Shown: positions 38,568 through 47,754 of the stretch, piece by piece
How positions within the stretch are numbered: position 1 is the stretch's first letter
Layout: each line of letters starts with the position of its first letter
Assembly (NCBI GenBank): GCA_040830545.1
Contig: JBFOMB010000086.1
Span: 20,246-84,245 of the forward strand
Reading direction: 5' to 3'
Length of the DNA: 64,000 nucleotides
Source of the DNA: HXMU1420-2 sp040830545
Lineage (GTDB): Bacteria > Pseudomonadota > Alphaproteobacteria > Rhodobacterales > Rhodobacteraceae
Notes under the pieces: model-generated
What the model was told of the DNA's origin: nothing
Databases searched by the model: none
The model's input: the letters and a program-made list of their open reading frames with translations, nothing else
Position numbers and translations under genes: made by a program

Positions 38568-39818
38568 TCAGCGAATGTCGCGGATGCTGTCCTGAGTCAG
38601 TGCGCCAAGGATCAGCGGTTCCTTCGGCTTCGCATAGTGCATGCGGGACTCGGTCGCGCGTTGGGCGACCGCACCGCTGGCGACCAGATCGTCCACAGCG
38701 GCATTCACTTGCGCGATCAGCGCGGCGTTTTCTTCCAGAATGGCAAATCCGATATTCATGCCCAGGGCATGACGCCATTCCGCCAGACGCAGGTCGCTGA
38801 TCGGGTTCTGGCGCAGGTGGTGATCAAAGGCAGTGACATCCACGATGGCCACATCGACATCGTGTTTGCCCTGTTCAATCTCCCACAGGTATTTCGGGCC
38901 CGGATTGAACATCCGGGCCGTCTTGATCACGTCACGTGGTGCCTGCACCCAGGCCACCATGCCGGACAATGTGCCCTGCTGCAGACCCAGTTTCAGGCCA
39001 TGCAGATCCTCGAGCCCTTCCATCGAAAAGTCCTGAATTTTGGGGCGGACCACCATGCCGATCTCGGACCGCATATAGGGCCGCGTCACCGCCACCGGTT
39101 TCAGCGTCACATGCGAACGCAGATTGAACGTGGTCGGCATGTGCAGCCAGCGGGGCAGGGCCGCCGTTGGGGTATGCGGCGGGCCAAAGGTGTTTTCATA
39201 TAGCGGATGAGAGGCGGTGATATCGCACAGCGGATAAGCCAGCTGTGCATAGGATTCTCGCACCGGATCGCTTTCCTCTTCCTGCTCACTCTCAAACCAG
39301 ACAACATCCAGGTCCAGCTCCAGTGCCTCCGCAATATCGGCCAGCACCAGATAGTCCAAACCAACGCCGCCATCCGACCGCTTGCCTGACAATGCCCCGC
39401 CATTGCGGGCAAGGCAGGCGGTCAGCTTGCCCTCGGCCACCAAAGTTGGCACGGCCTCGGGCGCGTCCAGTGATGCGTCATCCTCGGGCATGGGCTGCGT
39501 GCCGCCCTTGGTGGCCACATACGCCCAGAGCGCGTCCAGTTCTCCGGGCAACAGGATGTCACCCCAGGCTGGCATCGCCTCGAATCCGTTTTCCACGCTG
39601 TTGTAGAACCGGTCCTTTTGGTCCAGCGGGAACTCTCGCAGGTCAAACGAAGACGCGCCGGAATTGACCAAATCCTTGCCATGGCATTTCGAACACAGCT
39701 GGTCATAGGACGCCTTGCCGTCCTTCACTAACTTGTCCAGATCCTGAGACAGGGCTGGCGATGACACCATCGCCAGCCCTGCAAGGATCGCGCCGTAAAG
39801 CGATCTTTTTAACATCAT
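38568..39818 (-). CDS. Fusion of cytochrome c with XoxJ/MoxJ-like periplasmic binding protein
   Basis: A 416-residue exported protein. Residues 1-25 are a signal peptide (SPALSQ). Residues about 28-108 form a cytochrome c with haem motif C42-S-K-C45-H46 and probable axial Met82 in AMPAWG. Residues about 130-416 are a type 2 periplasmic solute-binding fold (LTACLARNGG, DGGVGLDYLVLADIAEALEL, LGLQQGTLSGMVAW, VDVAIVDVTAFDHHL, LGMNIGFAILEEN) like XoxJ/MoxJ, which assist methanol dehydrogenases. In methylotrophs these are two separate genes (xoxG and xoxJ). The start ATG at 39818 is 10 bp after the dehydrogenase stop. Confidence 0.85.
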   Translation of the reverse strand: MMLKRSLYGAILAGLAMVSSPALSQDLDKLVKDGKASYDQLCSKCHGKDLVNSGASSFDLREFPLDQKDRFYNSVENGFEAMPAWGDILLPGELDALWAYVATKGGTQPMPEDDASLDAPEAVPTLVAEGKLTACLARNGGALSGKRSDGGVGLDYLVLADIAEALELDLDVVWFESEQEEESDPVRESYAQLAYPLCDITASHPLYENTFGPPHTPTAALPRWLHMPTTFNLRSHVTLKPVAVTRPYMRSEIGMVVRPKIQDFSMEGLEDLHGLKLGLQQGTLSGMVAWVQAPRDVIKTARMFNPGPKYLWEIEQGKHDVDVAIVDVTAFDHHLRQNPISDLRLAEWRHALGMNIGFAILEENAALIAQVNAAVDDLVASGAVAQRATESRMHYAKPKEPLILGALTQDSIRDIR

Positions 39819-39828
39819 GTCTGCGGCC

Positions 39829-41490
39829 TCAGTTCCCCGCCAAAGCGAAGGTCCAGACGTTGCCGCCTGGTGGGATCGCCGCCAGACGTTCGTCACCCGA
39901 GAACAGGCCATAGACCGCGCCGCCGCCATTCACCAAGGTGATGTACTGCGTGCCGTCATGTTCCCATGTCATCGGCTGACCCACGATGCCTGAGCCGGTC
40001 TGGAACTGCCAAACCTTTTCACCGGTGGTCGCGTTGAAGGCTTCGAACTCACCAGTAAGCGACCCGGTAAACACAAGGTTGCCCGCCGTGGCCAGCACAC
40101 CCGCGTTGCGCGGGATGTCCGTTGGAACCTTCCACGCCACTTCGCCGGTCATCGGGTTGACCGCGCGGAATTCGCCGCGATGCCCTTCGGGCCAGTTCCA
40201 CGCCCATTCCACACCAAAGTAGAAGATGCCAGCACGGTACTGCGGTTCAACCGCCTTGTGCGACATGCCCACGTTGAAAGTGTTGATGTACATGTTGCCC
40301 GTGCCCGGATGATAGGCGGCAGGTGCCCAGTTCTTGCCCCCGAACGCAGATGGCCAGTATTCGGTCCATTCGCCGGTCTTGATCTGGTCATAGGTGTTGG
40401 TGGTCACGGGACGTCCGGTTTCCAGATCGATGCTTTCCGCCCAGTCCACGCGATCCACGAACTTGTGCGCCGCAATCGGTTTGCCCGTCGCGCGATCCAG
40501 AACATAAAGGAACCCGTTCCGGTTCGCCTGCATCAGAACCTTCTGACCATCGATTTCCGCCAGGATCAGCTCGTTCGTGGCATCATAGTCAAACGGATCG
40601 TTTGGCGTGGTCTGATAGTGCCACTTGATGTCGCCCGTCTTGGGGTCCAGCGCTAGGATGGTGTTGGTATAAAGGTTGTCGCCCGGACGCACGCCCGCGT
40701 TCCAAGGACCAGCGTTGCCAGTGCCCCAGAACACGGTGTTGGTCTCCGGATCAAACGACCCTGTCAGCCAGGCAGGGCCACCGCCCCGTGTCCAGGCGTC
40801 CCCTTCGGGCCAGGTTTCGGACCCCGGTTCACCCGGTGCCGGAACCGTATAGGTCCGCCACAGACGGTCACCCGTCGCAGGATCATACCCTTCGATATAG
40901 CCGCGAATACCGTATTCACCGCCCGAGATGCCTGTGATCAGCACGCCGTCCGCGATCAACGGCGCAACGGTCATCGAATACCCGTCATTGTAGTCGATGG
41001 ATTTGACGCGCCAGACCTCCTCGCCCGTGGCGGCGTCATACGCAACAACGTTTGCGTCCAGCGTGGTGCGGAAAATCTTGCCATCCAGAATGGCCACACC
41101 CCGGTTCACGATCCCACAGCAGGCCACGCGCGGCACTTCTGCCGAATACTCGACCATTGTCTTCCACTTCTGCCGACCGGTCAGCGCGTCCAGAGCCATG
41201 GTCGAATTGTGGGTGGTCACGTACATCGTGCCCTCATGGAGGATCGGGAAGCTTTCCTGTCCACGGTCATCGTTCAGGCTGTAGGCCCAGACCGGCACCA
41301 GACCGCCAACGGTGTCGGCATTGATCTGATCCAGCTCGCTATAGCGCTGCATGTCGTAACCCATGCCATAGGTGAGAACATCACCGGGCGTGGATTTGTC
41401 AGCTTTCAAATCGTCCAGAGATTGCGCCTGAACGGAGCCACAGAGCCCCGCGACCGCGGCTGCGGTCAGCGCCAGTTTAAATGAATTCAC
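39829..41490 (-). CDS. PQQ-dependent alcohol dehydrogenase, lanthanide type
   Basis: A 553-residue periplasmic quinoprotein with signal peptide (1-22, SVQAQS) and eight-bladed propeller. The vicinal disulfide pair is C124-C125. Metal ligands are E192 (GGEYG), N259 (GTGNAGPWN), D301 and the extra D303 in FDYDATNE; this second Asp marks lanthanide-using enzymes of the XoxF/ExaF/PedH type as opposed to calcium MxaF. Substrates may be methanol, ethanol or other alcohols. The GTG at 41490 follows GGGAGGAA and gives a proper signal peptide. First gene of the operon with the cytochrome-XoxJ fusion. Confidence 0.9.
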   Translation of the reverse strand: MNSFKLALTAAAVAGLCGSVQAQSLDDLKADKSTPGDVLTYGMGYDMQRYSELDQINADTVGGLVPVWAYSLNDDRGQESFPILHEGTMYVTTHNSTMALDALTGRQKWKTMVEYSAEVPRVACCGIVNRGVAILDGKIFRTTLDANVVAYDAATGEEVWRVKSIDYNDGYSMTVAPLIADGVLITGISGGEYGIRGYIEGYDPATGDRLWRTYTVPAPGEPGSETWPEGDAWTRGGGPAWLTGSFDPETNTVFWGTGNAGPWNAGVRPGDNLYTNTILALDPKTGDIKWHYQTTPNDPFDYDATNELILAEIDGQKVLMQANRNGFLYVLDRATGKPIAAHKFVDRVDWAESIDLETGRPVTTNTYDQIKTGEWTEYWPSAFGGKNWAPAAYHPGTGNMYINTFNVGMSHKAVEPQYRAGIFYFGVEWAWNWPEGHRGEFRAVNPMTGEVAWKVPTDIPRNAGVLATAGNLVFTGSLTGEFEAFNATTGEKVWQFQTGSGIVGQPMTWEHDGTQYITLVNGGGAVYGLFSGDERLAAIPPGGNVWTFALAGN

Positions 41491-41775
41491 AGCATTTCCT
41501 CCCACTGTCGGACGTGGGACCAATGGGAAGGCACCTGGGTAGGGGAACGTTCCGGGGCACCACGTCATGAAAAATATTGCTGGCTGAGGTTCACAAATCA
41601 ACGAAAAATCTGGCCCAATTTCGCCGTGTCCCATAAGATTTGATCACAGTGTGAAGGATTTTCGCACTATATTGCCGATACTTGGCAGGCTGGTCGCGGG
41701 TTTTCGCGAATCGATCATGGCCTCTGACGGCGGGGCTGGACTGTCCTGCGCCGCACTCAAAAGACGGAGTCGCCC

Positions 41776-42633
41776 ATGCGCAGTGCTTTGTTATTCCTGA
41801 CGGCCCTTTGCCTGTCTTGGTCGCCAATGGCTGTGGTCTCGCAGTCAATGGACCCAATGCCGGTGGATGTCGAACTGGTGCTGGCGGTGGATGCGTCCTA
41901 TTCGGTGAACGCGGTGGAGCGGGGCATTCAGCGAGAGGGCTATGTGGCGGCCTTTGCCGATCCGGTAACAGCGCGGTCGCTGATCAAGGGTGCGTATGGT
42001 CGAATTGCCGTGACATATGTGGAATGGGGCGATGACGGCGATCATGATGTCGTTGTGCCGTGGACGCTGATCGACACGCCCCAAGCGTCTTTCGACTTTG
42101 CCGCTGCATTGGACGCCGCGCCCACCCGCAATCGCGGCTCGACGTCGATTTCCTCGGCCCTGGGGTTTTCGGCTCAGTTGTTTGCCGCGAACGCTTTCGC
42201 AGGGGACCGGCAGGTTATCGACATATCAGGCGATGGGCCAAACACGGCCGGCCCTCATGTGGCGCGCAGTCGGGATGCTGCCTTGTTACGCGGGATCACG
42301 ATCAACGGGCTGCCTTTGCCGGGACCAAGCGCGACAACTGTCAACCTCAGCGCCTATTTTCGCCACTGTGTGATTGGCGGGCCGGGGGCGTTCCTGTTTG
42401 ATGTGGCCTCGTGGCGCGACTTCGATGACACGTTGCGCCGCAAACTCATTTTGGAAGTGGCCGGGGGAGGGGATCAGCTCTGGCCCATCGCGGCGCGAAC
42501 CGAGGGCGACTATGACTGCCTCGTGGGGGAAAAGCAGCAGCGTGACAGGTATCTGAAAATGCTGAATGAAAACACGCGCGATCCAGAACGCTGGATGCCA
42601 ACCGAAAAGATGTGGCCGACGCCGAGCGAGTAA
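41776..42633 (+). CDS. DUF1194 secreted protein with vWA-like fold
   Basis: A 285-residue protein with a signal peptide (about 1-23) and a von Willebrand A-like domain. The MIDAS start is D39-A-S41-Y-S43, and VIDISGDGPNTAG is the conserved DUF1194 strand. It is probably periplasmic and metal-binding. It is divergent from the PQQ dehydrogenase across a 285-bp gap, so shared regulation is possible. Confidence 0.85.
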   Translation: MRSALLFLTALCLSWSPMAVVSQSMDPMPVDVELVLAVDASYSVNAVERGIQREGYVAAFADPVTARSLIKGAYGRIAVTYVEWGDDGDHDVVVPWTLIDTPQASFDFAAALDAAPTRNRGSTSISSALGFSAQLFAANAFAGDRQVIDISGDGPNTAGPHVARSRDAALLRGITINGLPLPGPSATTVNLSAYFRHCVIGGPGAFLFDVASWRDFDDTLRRKLILEVAGGGDQLWPIAARTEGDYDCLVGEKQQRDRYLKMLNENTRDPERWMPTEKMWPTPSE

Positions 42634-42637
42634 GCAG

Positions 42638-42664
42638 GAGGTCCCGGGTCAAGCCCGGGACTGC
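42638..42664 (-). repeat. Dispersed palindromic repeat, copy 5 (inverted)
   Basis: Inverted copy, core CCCGGGTCAAGCCCGGG, starting 4 bp after the DUF1194 stop and lying between it and convergent trpA. Confidence 0.8.
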
Positions 42665-42675
42665 TTTGGCGTGTG

Positions 42676-43467
42676 TCAGGCCGAATGCGCCCCGTCGGCC
42701 AGCGATTTCACGAAGCTCAGGACATCATCGACCGGCTCACCTGCGCCGATTTTCGACACGATGGCAGACCCGACGACTGCGCCGTCTGCCACACCCGCGA
42801 TGGAACCTGCGGTTTCCGGCGTCTTGATCCCGAACCCCACGACAACCGGCAGGTCGGTCGCGGATTTGATCCGCTCTACATCGGGTGCCACGTCCGACGC
42901 CTGCGCCTCGGCCGCGCCGGTGATGCCTGTGATCGAGACATAATAGACAAAGCCCGAGGTATTCTGCAGCACCGCGGGCAGACGGCGGTCATCGGTTGTG
43001 GGGGTTGCCAGACGGATGAAGTTCAACCCGGCTGCTTGCGCGGGGATGCACAATTCGTCATCTTCCTCGGGTGGCAGGTCTACAACGATCAGCCCATCAA
43101 TCCCGGCCTCTTTCGCCTCGGCCAGAAATGTATCAACGCCACGCGAATAGATCGGGTTGTAGTAACCCATCAGCACAATTGGCGTTGTGTCATCGGTTTC
43201 CCGAAACGCACGCGCCAGATCCAGTGTCCGCGCCAGGGTCATCCCGCCCTCCAGCGCGCGTTGACCGGCCAGTTGGATCGTCGGCCCGTCCGCCATCGGA
43301 TCGGTAAACGGCAGGCCCAGTTCAATGATGTCGACCCCGGCGGCAGGCAGGCCTTTGACCACTTCCAGAGAGGTGTCATAGTCCGGGTCCCCGGCCATCA
43401 CATAAGCGACAAAGGCTTTTTGTCCCTCGGCGCGAAGCGCTGCGAATTTGGCGTCGATGCGGCTCAT
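42676..43467 (-). CDS. trpA: Tryptophan synthase alpha chain
   Basis: A 263-residue TIM-barrel enzyme releasing indole for TrpB. The catalytic Glu and Asp are in [17 protein letters not shown] and [21 protein letters not shown] and VGFGIKTPE are conserved loops. It stands apart from trpB (26413) by 15 kb and on the opposite strand. Confidence 0.97.
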   Translation of the reverse strand: MSRIDAKFAALRAEGQKAFVAYVMAGDPDYDTSLEVVKGLPAAGVDIIELGLPFTDPMADGPTIQLAGQRALEGGMTLARTLDLARAFRETDDTTPIVLMGYYNPIYSRGVDTFLAEAKEAGIDGLIVVDLPPEEDDELCIPAQAAGLNFIRLATPTTDDRRLPAVLQNTSGFVYYVSITGITGAAEAQASDVAPDVERIKSATDLPVVVGFGIKTPETAGSIAGVADGAVVGSAIVSKIGAGEPVDDVLSFVKSLADGAHSA

Positions 43468-43519
43468 CCGGTCCCCCTGTTGGTCTGCCCGGCACCCATG
43501 GCGAAAACGTGGGGGAAAA

Positions 43520-43933
43520 TCAATGGGCCTCGGCGCTGCAAACGATCATCCAGGGCGTTCCGTAGCGATCCACGCACATTCCAAAGCCAGGCGAAAAGAA
43601 CGTCTGCGCAAACTCCATCCGCACCTGCCCATGTTTGGCCAGCCGGTCGAACACGCGTTTCGCTTTGTCCGGGTCGTCATAATCCATCTGAATATGAAAC
43701 CCGGCGGGCGCTGTGTACGGACCCATCAGGCTGTCCGAGGCCATCAGCACGCAGGCTCCCACATGCAATTCACCATGCATGACCAGCCCCTGCTGCTCCG
43801 CATCAAACTGTGCCGCCATGGGGCTTTGAGCCACGGTCTGGGCGATCCGTGCTTCGCCCCCGAAGATTTCAGCATAGAAATTCAACGCTTCGGCACAGGT
43901 GCCATCAAAGCTGAGATAGGGGGTGAAGGACAT
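43520..43933 (-). CDS. PhnB-like VOC-fold protein
   Basis: A 137-residue glyoxalase/VOC-superfamily protein. [23 protein letters not shown] and the C-terminal [11 protein letters not shown] are the PhnB-like (3-demethylubiquinone methyltransferase-like) hallmarks. PhnB is named from the E. coli phn locus but has no established phosphonate role. It is 52 bp upstream of trpA on the same strand. Confidence 0.85.
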   Translation of the reverse strand: MSFTPYLSFDGTCAEALNFYAEIFGGEARIAQTVAQSPMAAQFDAEQQGLVMHGELHVGACVLMASDSLMGPYTAPAGFHIQMDYDDPDKAKRVFDRLAKHGQVRMEFAQTFFSPGFGMCVDRYGTPWMIVCSAEAH

Positions 43934-44016
43934 CCGCGAGACTCCCGTACGACGTTGGCTTGAACCCTGTCACAACTGTGCCTAGAAGCGGCACGTCAAA
44001 GCAAGGAGTGCGCGCA

Positions 44017-45114
44017 ATGGGCTTTCGTATGGGCATCGTCGGGTTGCCGAATGTGGGCAAATCCACACTGTTCAACGCGTTGACGCGCACGGCAGCGGCG
44101 CAGGCGGCGAATTTTCCGTTCTGCACCATCGAACCGAACGTTGGGGAGGTCGCTGTGCCGGACGCGCGGCTGGACAAGCTGGCCGAACTTGCCGCGTCCA
44201 AACAGGTGATTCCCACGCGCATGACCTTTGTTGACATTGCCGGTCTGGTCAAAGGCGCGTCCAAGGGTGAAGGGCTGGGCAACCAGTTCCTGGCCAACAT
44301 CCGTGAAGTGGATGCGATTGCCCACGTGTTGCGCTGTTTCGAGGACGGCGATGTGACTCACGTTGAAGGCCGTGTTGATCCGGTGGCGGATGCAGAGACA
44401 ATCGAAACCGAACTGATGCTGGCCGACCTGGAAAGCATCGAAAAGCGCCTGCAGGGGTTGGTGCGCAAGGTGCGCGGTGGCGACAAGGAGGCGGTTCAGC
44501 AGGAACGCCTGCTGAAGGCTGCAATGGCAGTGCTGGAAGATGGCAAGCCCGCGCGGCTGGTCGAGGTCGATGACGAAGACGCCAAAGCGTGGAAAATGCT
44601 GCAACTGCTGACCACCAAGCCGGTCCTTTATGTCTGCAACGTGGCCGAGGACGAGGCCGCCAGCGGCAACGCCCATTCCGAGGCGGTCGCGGCGATGGCA
44701 GCAGAGCAGGGCAATGCGCATGTCATCATCTCCGCCCGGATCGAGGAAGAGATCAGCCAGCTGGAACCGGACGAAGCCGACATGTTTCTGGAAGAAATGG
44801 GGCTGGAAGAGGCGGGTTTGGATCGGCTGATCCGCGCAGGCTATGACCTGCTGCACTTGCAGACCTATTTCACGGTGGGTCCGAAAGAGGCACGTGCGTG
44901 GACGATCCGCACCGGTACGCTGGCGCCTCAGGCGGCTGGCGTGATCCACGGGGATTTCGAAAAGGGGTTTATCCGCGCGGAAACCATCGCCTATGACGAT
45001 TTTGTCGGACTGGGCGGGGAACAGGCCGCAAAAGAAGCGGGCAAGATGAGGGCGGAAGGCAAAGGCTATCTGGTGAAAGATGGCGACGTGATGCACTTCC
45101 TCTTCAACACCTGA
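44017..45114 (+). CDS. ychF: Redox-regulated ATPase YchF (Obg family)
   Basis: A 365-residue P-loop protein with G1 GLPNVGKSTLFNAL, FPFCTIEPNVG and DIAGLVKGASKGEGLGNQFL. The coiled-coil insertion and C-terminal TGS domain (TYFTVGPKEARAWTI) follow. It prefers ATP and binds ribosomes. The ATG at 44017 follows AAGGAG. Confidence 0.97.
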   Translation: MGFRMGIVGLPNVGKSTLFNALTRTAAAQAANFPFCTIEPNVGEVAVPDARLDKLAELAASKQVIPTRMTFVDIAGLVKGASKGEGLGNQFLANIREVDAIAHVLRCFEDGDVTHVEGRVDPVADAETIETELMLADLESIEKRLQGLVRKVRGGDKEAVQQERLLKAAMAVLEDGKPARLVEVDDEDAKAWKMLQLLTTKPVLYVCNVAEDEAASGNAHSEAVAAMAAEQGNAHVIISARIEEEISQLEPDEADMFLEEMGLEEAGLDRLIRAGYDLLHLQTYFTVGPKEARAWTIRTGTLAPQAAGVIHGDFEKGFIRAETIAYDDFVGLGGEQAAKEAGKMRAEGKGYLVKDGDVMHFLFNT

Positions 45115-45125
45115 GCGAGAGGCAA

Positions 45126-45149
45126 CCAAGGGCTTTCGACAGCCCTTGG
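45126..45149. terminator. Hairpin between convergent genes
   Basis: CCAAGGGCT/AGCCCTTGG (45126-45134 with 45141-45149), 6-nt loop, located between the ychF and gtrC-like stop codons. There is no T-run, so it may be Rho-independent only in part. Confidence 0.4.
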
Positions 45150-45160
45150 ACATGGTAGCA

Positions 45161-46594
45161 TCAATTGCTGGCGAGTTCGGTTTGGGCATCCGGCAATTGC
45201 AACATGGTACCCTGATCCCATGGCAGGATGTGGGCCAGGTGCACATCATCCTCCCAACGGGGCGCGTCGGCCAGTTGGTCGCACGCCGGGTCGGAATCCG
45301 CCCCAACTGAACAATCATGGACAGGACGCCCGGTCAGATACTCCAGCCTCATGGACAGCCCCCGTGGGTTCTGGATCTGCGCGGTGTCCGCGTGCGGGAT
45401 CGTTTCGTAATCCCCAGTGATCCAGATCGGTCCCTCACCCTCGGATAGGGCCTGCGCCATCGCGCGGGTTTCGTTCTGCCAGGGAGTGAAGGACATATAG
45501 AGCTTGCCCGTGTTGAGCGCATAGCTCCCCACGACAATCAGAACCGCATTTCGCAGGACCCGCGCGCCCAAAGGACTGCGTGTTTCCGCAAGCAGGGCCA
45601 TGCGTGCAATCAGGCAGGCAAACAGAACCCAAACAAAGATCAGCACACGTGGTGACAGGAGAATCCCGGACTTGAGTATCTGCAAAGCGACCAGCCCCAG
45701 ACCGGCGGCAATCCCCGCCAGAACATAGGCCGCAGGCCAGCCTTCGTGCCGCCCGACAAAGACAAGGCCAAAGAACAACGTGCCAACCAGGGCAAAGGCC
45801 ACCGGTGCAAATTCATGGCTGAACGCGTCCAGCGTGCGCAGCATAAAGTTGCCCAGTTTGTCCAAGTTTTCCATGAACGCGGCCCAGTCGGTCGGTGGGT
45901 TGGGCTGCCGCCATTCGGCCATCGGGATGCCGAAGACGCCATGGAATGCGTAATTCAGTGAATAGATCGCCAGCAGGCCCAGGGCAAAGCTGACCACAAA
46001 CAGGATCATCAGCCCGGCCAGATCGCGGAAGGACCATCGCGTGTCATGGGCCGATAGGCACAAAGCCAGCAACAGGAATGGGTACGAGGTGTAACACATC
46101 AACGTGACGGGCACGAAGACCAACAGCCAGGGCCGCATCCGCTGCGCCCCGAACCGCAAAACCAGCACGCCATACAGGGCCACTAGCGCCAGTCCCGGTA
46201 CCAGAGTGTTGAACCACAGCGAAATCATCGCGGCAGGCGGGGCCATCAGGATGAACAGCGCAATCGAGATCGGGTAGAACGCGCGCGTCTTGGGGCCACA
46301 TGCATTTAACGCTGCCGTTGCCGCGAAAACCGCCCATAGCAGCTGATATAGCGCAAAGGCCAGCCAGGACGGCATGACAAAGCCGCGCAAATGCCACAGG
46401 TAGCTGAGCCAGCGCCCCTCGTCCAAGGTCTTGATGTAGTACCCCTCAGGGTCGGCCAGCAATGCTGCAAAATCGTCGTGCCGGATGAACGGGTCCGGGA
46501 ACATGGCAAAGGACACAGCCAGCAAAAATGCAAAGCCCACCCCGATGGTGACCATCAGAGGCGAGCGTTGCCACATCTCTTGGGGGGCCATCAT
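45161..46594 (-). CDS. GtrC/GtrII-like polytopic glycosyltransferase
   Basis: A 477-residue membrane protein with about ten or more helices and a C-terminal periplasmic domain of about 90 residues. The first periplasmic loop has an Asp pair (RHDDFAALL) and DEGRWLSYL, resembling GtrII-type glucosyl transferases of the GT-C fold that take sugar from undecaprenyl phosphate. Cys residues near the C-terminus (HDCSVG, PACDQL) may form a disulfide. Last gene of the gtrB-gtrA-methyltransferase-gtrC cassette; 4 bp after the methyltransferase. Confidence 0.75.
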   Translation of the reverse strand: MMAPQEMWQRSPLMVTIGVGFAFLLAVSFAMFPDPFIRHDDFAALLADPEGYYIKTLDEGRWLSYLWHLRGFVMPSWLAFALYQLLWAVFAATAALNACGPKTRAFYPISIALFILMAPPAAMISLWFNTLVPGLALVALYGVLVLRFGAQRMRPWLLVFVPVTLMCYTSYPFLLLALCLSAHDTRWSFRDLAGLMILFVVSFALGLLAIYSLNYAFHGVFGIPMAEWRQPNPPTDWAAFMENLDKLGNFMLRTLDAFSHEFAPVAFALVGTLFFGLVFVGRHEGWPAAYVLAGIAAGLGLVALQILKSGILLSPRVLIFVWVLFACLIARMALLAETRSPLGARVLRNAVLIVVGSYALNTGKLYMSFTPWQNETRAMAQALSEGEGPIWITGDYETIPHADTAQIQNPRGLSMRLEYLTGRPVHDCSVGADSDPACDQLADAPRWEDDVHLAHILPWDQGTMLQLPDAQTELASN

Positions 46595-46598
46595 CGGG

Positions 46599-47357
46599 TC
46601 AGCCTGCGGCGCGGGCGCGGGCCTGCCGTGCCAGAACGGCTGCGCGGCGCTGGGCGATCCAGGTCACGGTGTCGCGCGGCAGGGCCTTGACCACCGTTTT
46701 GCGCAAACGCCAGAGCGCGCCGCCGCCGTCTTCCAGGTGATCACCGTTTGTCACCGCGGTGCGCAGCACCTCTTCGGGTAAGCCTGCGCACCCTTCAGGG
46801 TTTGCATAAAGCACGGTATTGTAGCGATACCACGGCTCCACTGCCCGGTCATTTGCAAGATGGGGGCGTACGCAGTCAAACGCGCGATAGCCCCGTTCCG
46901 CAAACAGGTCCTGCCAGAAGGACAACGGCTTTTCGTTGATATGGAACTCGCCGCCCTGTCCCCGCACGGCGGCAGAGAAGATCACGCGGTTCGCAGCCCC
47001 TGTCAGACTGCCCACCAGCGTCTCGGCGGCGGACTCGGGCAAATGTTCGCCCACTTCCAGGCTTTGCGCCAGGTCGAACTTGCGCTTCAGCTTGACCGGG
47101 CGGGTCAGGTCTGCAGCCATGAACTGATTGGCGGGAACCGCCAGTGTGGAGCGATCCACGTAGTCTCCGTCAATCGCCAGCACATCCTCGACCCCGGCTT
47201 CGCGCCACTGCGCCAGCCAGACGCCACGCCCGCTGCCCATGTCGACCACGCTATTGGTATCCAGCCACGGCTGCACCGTGCGGATCAGACTCTTGGCCGA
47301 GCGGCGCGCGCCCTCGTCGATATAGTCGAAGAATTCGTTGTTATAAATGTGTCCCAT
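46599..47357 (-). CDS. SAM-dependent methyltransferase in the gtr cassette
   Basis: A 252-residue class I methyltransferase. VVDMGSGRGVWLAQWREAG is the SAM-binding loop, AQSLEVGEHLPES motif IV. It is spaced 4 bp from both gtrA and the gtrC-like gene, so it probably methylates a sugar or glycan handled by the cassette. No membrane segment, so it would act on a cytoplasmic substrate such as a nucleotide sugar or the lipid-linked sugar before flipping. Confidence 0.8.
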   Translation of the reverse strand: MGHIYNNEFFDYIDEGARRSAKSLIRTVQPWLDTNSVVDMGSGRGVWLAQWREAGVEDVLAIDGDYVDRSTLAVPANQFMAADLTRPVKLKRKFDLAQSLEVGEHLPESAAETLVGSLTGAANRVIFSAAVRGQGGEFHINEKPLSFWQDLFAERGYRAFDCVRPHLANDRAVEPWYRYNTVLYANPEGCAGLPEEVLRTAVTNGDHLEDGGGALWRLRKTVVKALPRDTVTWIAQRRAAVLARQARARAAG

Positions 47358-47361
47358 AGCG

Positions 47362-47754
47362 TTACGCCGCGGCCTCCCTGTCAGAGTACACCCAGAGTTT
47401 CATGAAGAGGTAGTTCTGCGCCGGCAGAACGATGGTGACGGTCACTGCCGCCACCCAGTCTGGCCAACCCAACTGCGGTCCGATTCCACCCGTGATCAGG
47501 GCAGAAATCAGCAAGCCACAGCCGATCATGGCCGCAAACCGCCCGATCTGGGCCGGAACGGCCAGTGGACGGTTAAAGGTAAATACGGTTTGGCCTACAT
47601 ATTGCACGCCAACCGCGATCAAAAATGCCAGCGCGTTGGCCAGACCCTGCGCCATCACAGCCTTCAGCAGCAGATACAGCACCACGTAAAGTGCTGCGAC
47701 GCTGGCGCCGACAATGCCAAACCGTATGGCCTGATGCAGGCTGCCGGGTTTCAC
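47362..47754 (-). CDS. gtrA: GtrA-family flippase
   Basis: A 130-residue protein with four membrane helices. AIRFGIVGASVAALYVVLY and QYVGQTVFTFNR are GtrA hallmarks. GtrA moves undecaprenyl-phosphate glucose across the inner membrane. The GTG at 47754 overlaps the gtrB stop as GTGA, giving translational coupling. Confidence 0.88.
   Translation of the reverse strand: MKPGSLHQAIRFGIVGASVAALYVVLYLLLKAVMAQGLANALAFLIAVGVQYVGQTVFTFNRPLAVPAQIGRFAAMIGCGLLISALITGGIGPQLGWPDWVAAVTVTIVLPAQNYLFMKLWVYSDREAAA

Noticed and set aside
41491..41775. Possible operator dyads between the PQQ dehydrogenase and DUF1194 genes
   Set aside because: Only imperfect matches (such as TCGCG/CGCGA and GTGTGAA/TTCGCAC) that are not better than chance in this composition.
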